Below are positions 5,719-9,394 of a stretch of DNA of 9,394 bases, piece by piece. The translations under genes and the position numbers were made by a program. Below the pieces are notes generated by a model. The model ran no database searches. It had not been told where the DNA came from and saw only the letters and a program-made list of their open reading frames with translations. The stretch comes from Rhodospirillales bacterium (lineage in GTDB: Bacteria; Pseudomonadota; Alphaproteobacteria; Rhodospirillales; Casp-alpha2). The stretch spans positions 1 through 9,394 of the forward strand of contig JACPJY010000382.1 in the NCBI GenBank assembly GCA_016187325.1. Reading direction: 5' to 3'. The number at the start of each line of letters is the position of its first letter. Position 1 is the first letter of the stretch.

Positions 5719-6506
5719 CGCAGCTTCTCACGCGCTTGTTGTTGTCGGCGTCGGTGGCGTTCCTGGCCGCGGGCGCGTCGCCGTCGGCGGCGACCGGCTT
5801 CGAATGCGCGGCGCCGAAGGAAGCGACCCGCCTCAAGGTCAAGCTGCCCAACACGGCGCGCGCCATCCGCCGCGGCAAGGAGCTGGTCATCGTCGCCGTC
5901 GGTTCGTCCTCCACCGAAGGCGTCGGCGCCTCGAGTCCTGGCAACACCTATCCGGCGCGCCTCGCCCACGAGCTTGCCGCGTACTGGCCAAGCTATAAGA
6001 TCCGCGTCGTCAACAGCGGCATCAGAGGCGAGACGGCCGGCGAAATGCTGGCCCGGTTCGAAAAGGACGTCATGCCCCATAAACCGCACTTGGTGATCTG
6101 GCAGACCGGCTCCAACACCGTGCTGAAGGGGGGTTCCTTCAACGATTACGCCGAGACCTTGCGCAAGGGCGTGGCGCGGCTGAAGGCCGCCAATACCGAT
6201 ATCATCCTGATGGACCCGCAGTACGCCCCCAGGGTGATTCGCCAGCCGGCGCTCCGGCGCATGGTCGATTTCATGCGCCAGACCGCCGACGACCTGGGGA
6301 TCGGGCTGTTCCAGCGTTTCGCGATCATGCGCCACTGGATCGACAGCGGCGAGGCCAAGGTGGAGGATGTGATCGCCCGCGACCAGCTGCACATGAACGA
6401 CGCCGGCTACGGCTGCATCGCGCACCTGTTGGCCGACATTGTCACGGAGGTGGCGCGGGGCTCCCCGGCCGGCGAAAGCCAGTCCGCGTCCCAGTCGAAG
6501 CCATAG
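5715..6506 (+). CDS. Periplasmic SGNH/GDSL-family hydrolase or acyltransferase
   Basis: This 263-residue SGNH-superfamily protein has an N-terminal signal peptide (about 1-26), so it should act in the periplasm. All four SGNH blocks are present: the nucleophile motif VGSSSTEG with Ser65, block II SGIRGETAG with Gly102, block III QTGSN with Asn134, and the DxxH dyad Asp223/His226 in RDQLHMND. The nucleophile motif has GSS where classic members have GDS. Members hydrolyse or transfer ester-linked acyl groups. Placement directly after OpgC and a paralogue suggests removal or transfer of acyl groups on a periplasmic glycan, which is inference. The ATG at 5715 overlaps the preceding stop (ATGA), indicating translational coupling. 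Its 3' end is 15 bp from the convergent acyl-CoA dehydrogenase gene. Confidence 0.88.
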   Translation: MTQLLTRLLLSASVAFLAAGASPSAATGFECAAPKEATRLKVKLPNTARAIRRGKELVIVAVGSSSTEGVGASSPGNTYPARLAHELAAYWPSYKIRVVNSGIRGETAGEMLARFEKDVMPHKPHLVIWQTGSNTVLKGGSFNDYAETLRKGVARLKAANTDIILMDPQYAPRVIRQPALRRMVDFMRQTADDLGIGLFQRFAIMRHWIDSGEAKVEDVIARDQLHMNDAGYGCIAHLLADIVTEVARGSPAGESQSASQSKP

Positions 6507-6521
6507 GCGACCGCGTTTGTC

Positions 6522-7682
6522 CTAGACCGGGTTTCGCTCGACCAGCTGGCGGGCAATGATGATGCGCTGCAGCTCATTGGTGCCCTCGCCGATGGCCAGC
6601 AACGGCGCGTCCCGGTAATAGCGCTCGATGTTGAATTCCTTCGAATAGCCGTAGGCGCCGTGGATGCGCATGGCCTCGAGTGAGTTTTCGAGCGCCGCCT
6701 CGGTGGCGAACAGCTTCGCCATGCCGGCTTCCATGTCGCAGCGCTCGCCGGTGTCGTAGGCGCGCGCCGCCTGCTCGACCAAAAGCCTCGCCGCCTCGAC
6801 CCGGGTCGCCATGTCGGCGAGCTTGATCTGGATCGCCTGGTGCTGGGCGATCGGCTTGCCGAAGGTCTTGCGGGTCTGGGCATAGGCCAGGCTCTCTTGC
6901 AGGCAGGCGCGGGCGACGCCGACGCCGCGGGCGGCGACGTTGATGCGGCCGAGCTCCAGCCCTGCCAATATCTGCTGCAGCCCGCGGCCTTCCTCGCCGC
7001 CGATCAGGTTGGCGGCCGGCACGCGCACGCGCTCGAACAGCATCTCGCCGGTGTCGATGCCCTTGTAACCGAGCTTCTCGAGCTTCTTCGCCTGGTAGCC
7101 GGCGCTCCTCTCGACCAGGATCAGGCTCATGCCCTTGTGCTTCGGCTCCGCCGCCGGATCGGTCTTGACCAGCACGGCGAGCACGTTGCCCTGCAAGGAA
7201 TTTGTGATCCACATCTTGGCGCCGTCGATGACGTAGTCGCCGCCGTCCCTGACCGCGCGGGTGCGGATCGCCTGTAAATCAGTGCCGCAGTCGGGCTCGG
7301 TCAAGGCCACGCCGCCGCGCAGCTCGCCCGAGGCGAAGCGCGGCAGCCACTTGGATTTCTGCCCGTCGGTGCCGAAGCGCTCGACGGCGGCGGCCATGAT
7401 CAGGTGTGCGTTGAAGATGCCGCTGACCGACATCCACACCGCCGCCACCCTTTCGACGATCTTGGCGTAGGTGGCGGCGCTCAAGCCCAATCCACCGAAT
7501 TCCGGCGAGATGGTAGCGCCGTAAAGACCCAAGTCGGCGAGCTTGTCGGCGATTTCCCGCTGGTACTCGTCGGCGGCCTCGAGGTCATGGGCGACGGGCC
7601 GGACGTCGCGCTCCAGGAACTGGTCGATGGAATCGAGGATCAGCGCTTCGTCCTCGGCGTCGGCAAGGTTCCTGGGATGCAT
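6522..7682 (-). CDS. Acyl-CoA dehydrogenase
   Basis: This 386-residue FAD flavoenzyme of the acyl-CoA dehydrogenase family is of normal length and introduces a 2,3-double bond into an acyl-CoA in the cytoplasm. The flavin-binding signature is ALTEPDCGTDLQA (126-138), close to the consensus but with Cys where Gly/Ser/Ala/Asn is usual. MWITNS (157-162), RKTFGKPI (271-278) and the C-terminal HGAYGYSKEFNIERYYRDA (341-359) are typical. The catalytic base is probably Glu366 in IGEGTNELQR. The ATG at 7682 has GAAGGCGAGGG upstream. It is 11 bp downstream of the MaoC gene and so its likely operon partner. No sequence feature fixes the chain length; a short branched or dicarboxyl-CoA substrate is inferred from neighbours. 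Confidence 0.93.
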   Translation of the reverse strand: MHPRNLADAEDEALILDSIDQFLERDVRPVAHDLEAADEYQREIADKLADLGLYGATISPEFGGLGLSAATYAKIVERVAAVWMSVSGIFNAHLIMAAAVERFGTDGQKSKWLPRFASGELRGGVALTEPDCGTDLQAIRTRAVRDGGDYVIDGAKMWITNSLQGNVLAVLVKTDPAAEPKHKGMSLILVERSAGYQAKKLEKLGYKGIDTGEMLFERVRVPAANLIGGEEGRGLQQILAGLELGRINVAARGVGVARACLQESLAYAQTRKTFGKPIAQHQAIQIKLADMATRVEAARLLVEQAARAYDTGERCDMEAGMAKLFATEAALENSLEAMRIHGAYGYSKEFNIERYYRDAPLLAIGEGTNELQRIIIARQLVERNPV

Positions 7683-7693
7683 GACCCTCGCCT

Positions 7694-8212
7694 TCAGTAG
7701 TTCGCCTGGTCGTCGACGGCGTGGCCGCGCTTTGGGATCAACATCGTGCGCTCGTAGGTCATGAACACGGTGCCGTCGTCCTTCTTGCCGATGGTCTTGA
7801 CGGTGACGATGCCTTGGGTCGGCCGCGATTTCGATTCGCGGACGGAAAGCACCTCGGACTCGGCGTAGATGGTGTCGCCGACGAACACCGGGGCCGTCAG
7901 CCGGATCTTGTCCCAGCCCAAGTTCGCGATGGTCTTCTGGCTGACGTCGCTGACGCTCATGCCAGCGACGATGGCGAGCGTGAGGGCCGAGTTGACCAGC
8001 GGCTGGCCGAACTCGCTCTTGGCGGCGTACGCCTTGTCGAAGTGCAGCGGGTGTTTGTTCATGGTCAGCAGCGTGAACCAGGTATTGTCGGCCTCGCTGA
8101 TGGTGCGGCCCGGGCGGTGCTCGTAGACGTCGCCGACCTTGAAGTCCTCGAGATAGCGTCCGTAGGATTCGCGGTAGCGATGGGGCCCGACCTTCTTCGC
8201 CTCGGCGACCAT
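7694..8212 (-). CDS. MaoC-like acyl-CoA hydratase
   Basis: This 172-residue single hotdog-domain protein is of the MaoC/R-hydratase family, which adds water across the double bond of an enoyl-CoA. The hydratase region is SEADNTWFTLLTMNKHPLHFD, split as SEADNTWFT (39-47) and LLTMNKHPLHFD (48-59). His57 matches the catalytic histidine. The usual catalytic Asp five residues before it is Asn52, with Asp42 nearby. As I recall, the TMN-x-HPLHFD pattern marks a MaoC subgroup that includes mycobacterial Rv2499c, an itaconyl-CoA hydratase. The gene starts 7 nt after the MmgE/PrpD stop with only a weak ribosome binding site (GTAGG), suggesting translational coupling. Family assignment is firm; the substrate is inferred. 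Confidence 0.9.
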   Translation of the reverse strand: MVAEAKKVGPHRYRESYGRYLEDFKVGDVYEHRPGRTISEADNTWFTLLTMNKHPLHFDKAYAAKSEFGQPLVNSALTLAIVAGMSVSDVSQKTIANLGWDKIRLTAPVFVGDTIYAESEVLSVRESKSRPTQGIVTVKTIGKKDDGTVFMTYERTMLIPKRGHAVDDQANY

Positions 8213-8219
8213 CGCGCGC

Positions 8220-9394
8220 CTACTCGCCCGCCGCCCGCACCTCGGCCACCGACGGCCGGGTCAGGCGCAGGACTTCGTTGATGTCTTCCTCCTGGTCGAT
8301 GGCCAAGAGCCGCGTCGCCAGCTCGTCGGCGCGCTGCGGGGCGAGATAGGGTCCCACCAAGCTGTCGAACTTGGCGCGCAGCTCGGCCGGCGTCAGGAAG
8401 TTGGCGGGCTCGCCCTTCGGCGTGTCGACGAAGGCCTCGAAGGCGCCGCGCTTGGTGCGGATGCGGGCGACGCCGCTCATGTTGCGGGGGAACGCCACCT
8501 CGGCGCGCGGATCGACGACGGTGCGGACGCGCTTGGCGAGCTCGAGCGTCTTCTTGTCGCCGAGGTGCTTCGGGTAGTCGTCCCAGGTCATGCCGCCTTC
8601 CCGCAGCGCGACGGCGGCGCAGAACGCCATCGAGAACTGCCCTTCGACGACGCTCTTGGGGTTCTGCTTCTCAGGTTCAGGGTCGCCGATGATCTTCCAG
8701 CCGGTCTTGGCGACACCGATCTCGACCGCCTCGATTTCGTCCGTCCCGATGTCGTTGGCGGCCTTGAGCTGGATCAGCGCGTCCAAGGGCGCGTGGCTGT
8801 AGCGGCAGCTGGGATAGGGCTTGACCGCGATGGCCAGGGTCTCCCAGTCCTGGCCTAAGCCCTCGACCGCCTTCTCCGGCCGCGGGTTGGGGGCGTAGGC
8901 CTTGAGGAATCCGGCCCTGCCCTCGAACGCCTCGACGGCGCCCTTGAAGCCCTCCTTGGCGAAGGTCGCCGCCATCAGCCCGCATAGGGCGGCGTGGCCG
9001 ACGTGGAAGCGCTTGGTCCAGGCGCCGCCGACCAGGAATTGCATGGAACCGGCGGCCTGGCTCAGGCAGATGCCGAAGGCGTTGGCCATTTGCTCGGGCG
9101 TCAGACAAAAGATGCGCCCGGTGGCGGCCGCCGCGCCGAAGGCACCGCAGGTGGCGGTCGGGTGGAAGCCGCGGTCGTAGTGGTCGCTGGGGTCCAACGC
9201 GAGCGCGAGGCGAATCTGGATCTCGTAGCCGGCGACGATGGCGTGGATCAGCTCCTCGCCGTCGGCGCCGGCCATCTCGGCCGCCGCGAACGCCGCCGGC
9301 ACGATCGGCGCGCTCGGGTGCAGCGAGGCCCGCGCGTGGGTGTCGTCGAAGTCGAGCGAATGGGCGAGCGTGCCGTTGACCAGCGCCGCGCCGG
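8220..9394 (-). CDS. MmgE/PrpD family protein (2-methylcitrate dehydratase / cis-aconitate decarboxylase-like), 5' end beyond window
   Basis: About 391 residues are visible, and the frame is open to the window edge, so the N-terminus (perhaps 60-70 residues) is missing. The family signature NGTLAHSLDFDDTH is encoded at about 9336-9377, followed by HPSAPIVPAA and further on FHPTATCGAFGAAAATGRI. SCRYSHAPLD and the SMAFCAAVAL stretch also fit. Characterised relatives include PrpD (2-methylcitrate dehydratase), cis-aconitate decarboxylase (itaconate-forming) and iminodisuccinate epimerase; the sequence alone does not decide among them. No prpB or prpC is visible, and the MaoC and dehydrogenase genes follow directly, so a role in a C5 or branched dicarboxylate pathway seems likelier than the methylcitrate cycle. 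The GTG at 9302 is internal, not the start. It is the most upstream visible gene of this operon. Confidence 0.9.
   Translation of the reverse strand, partial: GAALVNGTLAHSLDFDDTHARASLHPSAPIVPAAFAAAEMAGADGEELIHAIVAGYEIQIRLALALDPSDHYDRGFHPTATCGAFGAAAATGRIFCLTPEQMANAFGICLSQAAGSMQFLVGGAWTKRFHVGHAALCGLMAATFAKEGFKGAVEAFEGRAGFLKAYAPNPRPEKAVEGLGQDWETLAIAVKPYPSCRYSHAPLDALIQLKAANDIGTDEIEAVEIGVAKTGWKIIGDPEPEKQNPKSVVEGQFSMAFCAAVALREGGMTWDDYPKHLGDKKTLELAKRVRTVVDPRAEVAFPRNMSGVARIRTKRGAFEAFVDTPKGEPANFLTPAELRAKFDSLVGPYLAPQRADELATRLLAIDQEEDINEVLRLTRPSVAEVRAAGE

Overview
The window is GC-rich (roughly two-thirds G+C by eye) and densely coding. Its protein families and G/C-ending codons suggest an alphaproteobacterium of Rhodospirillales or Hyphomicrobiales type: an OpgC-family membrane acyltransferase, paired periplasmic SGNH proteins, a DUF1080 protein, and a catabolic set of MmgE/PrpD, MaoC, acyl-CoA dehydrogenase and type III CoA-transferase. 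The taxonomic guess rests on gene content and style alone. The first ~230 bases differ: they encode the N-terminus of a molybdopterin molybdotransferase (MoeA), use AGA/AGG arginine codons, and run head-on into the 3' end of a LeuC-like gene with no intergenic DNA. The most economical reading is a chimeric contig join between about 230 and 239.

Layout, left to right: 15-230 (+) MoeA N-terminal fragment; 194-1414 (-) LeuC/aconitase-family large subunit, whose native C-terminus is replaced at the join; 1417-2601 (-) CaiB/BaiF type III CoA-transferase, in one operon with the LeuC-like gene (2-nt spacing); a 13-bp perfect hairpin at 2729-2758; 2780-3397 (-) secreted DUF1080 protein; a 371-bp divergent intergenic region with GC-rich palindromes; 3769-4917 (+) OpgC-like acyltransferase; 4920-5718 (+) first SGNH-like gene, frameshifted by a perfect 25-bp tandem duplication; 5715-6506 (+) second, intact SGNH gene; then, convergently, 6522-7682 (-) acyl-CoA dehydrogenase, 7694-8212 (-) MaoC hydratase, and 8220 to the window end (-) MmgE/PrpD protein, cut by the edge.

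Two functional themes emerge. (1) The minus-strand enzymes (MmgE/PrpD - MaoC - acyl-CoA dehydrogenase, and CaiB - LeuC-like) form a plausible pathway for a short branched or C5 dicarboxylate such as itaconate, mesaconate or citramalate, with activation to a CoA thioester, hydration and dehydrogenation. The kinds of genes recall the itaconate clusters of Pseudomonas and the Rv2499c/Rv2500c pair of Mycobacterium. The substrate is inferred, and no lyase is visible. (2) The plus-strand OpgC-SGNH-SGNH operon looks like a cell-envelope glycan acyl-decoration module, in which the membrane acyltransferase would work with a periplasmic SGNH esterase or acyltransferase. It lies inside the catabolic set and splits it.

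The most unusual local signal is the first SGNH gene. It carries a frame-breaking 25-bp duplication. Even with the frame restored, its aligned catalytic Ser, Asn and His positions are Ala, Val and Arg, while its immediate downstream paralogue keeps all of them.
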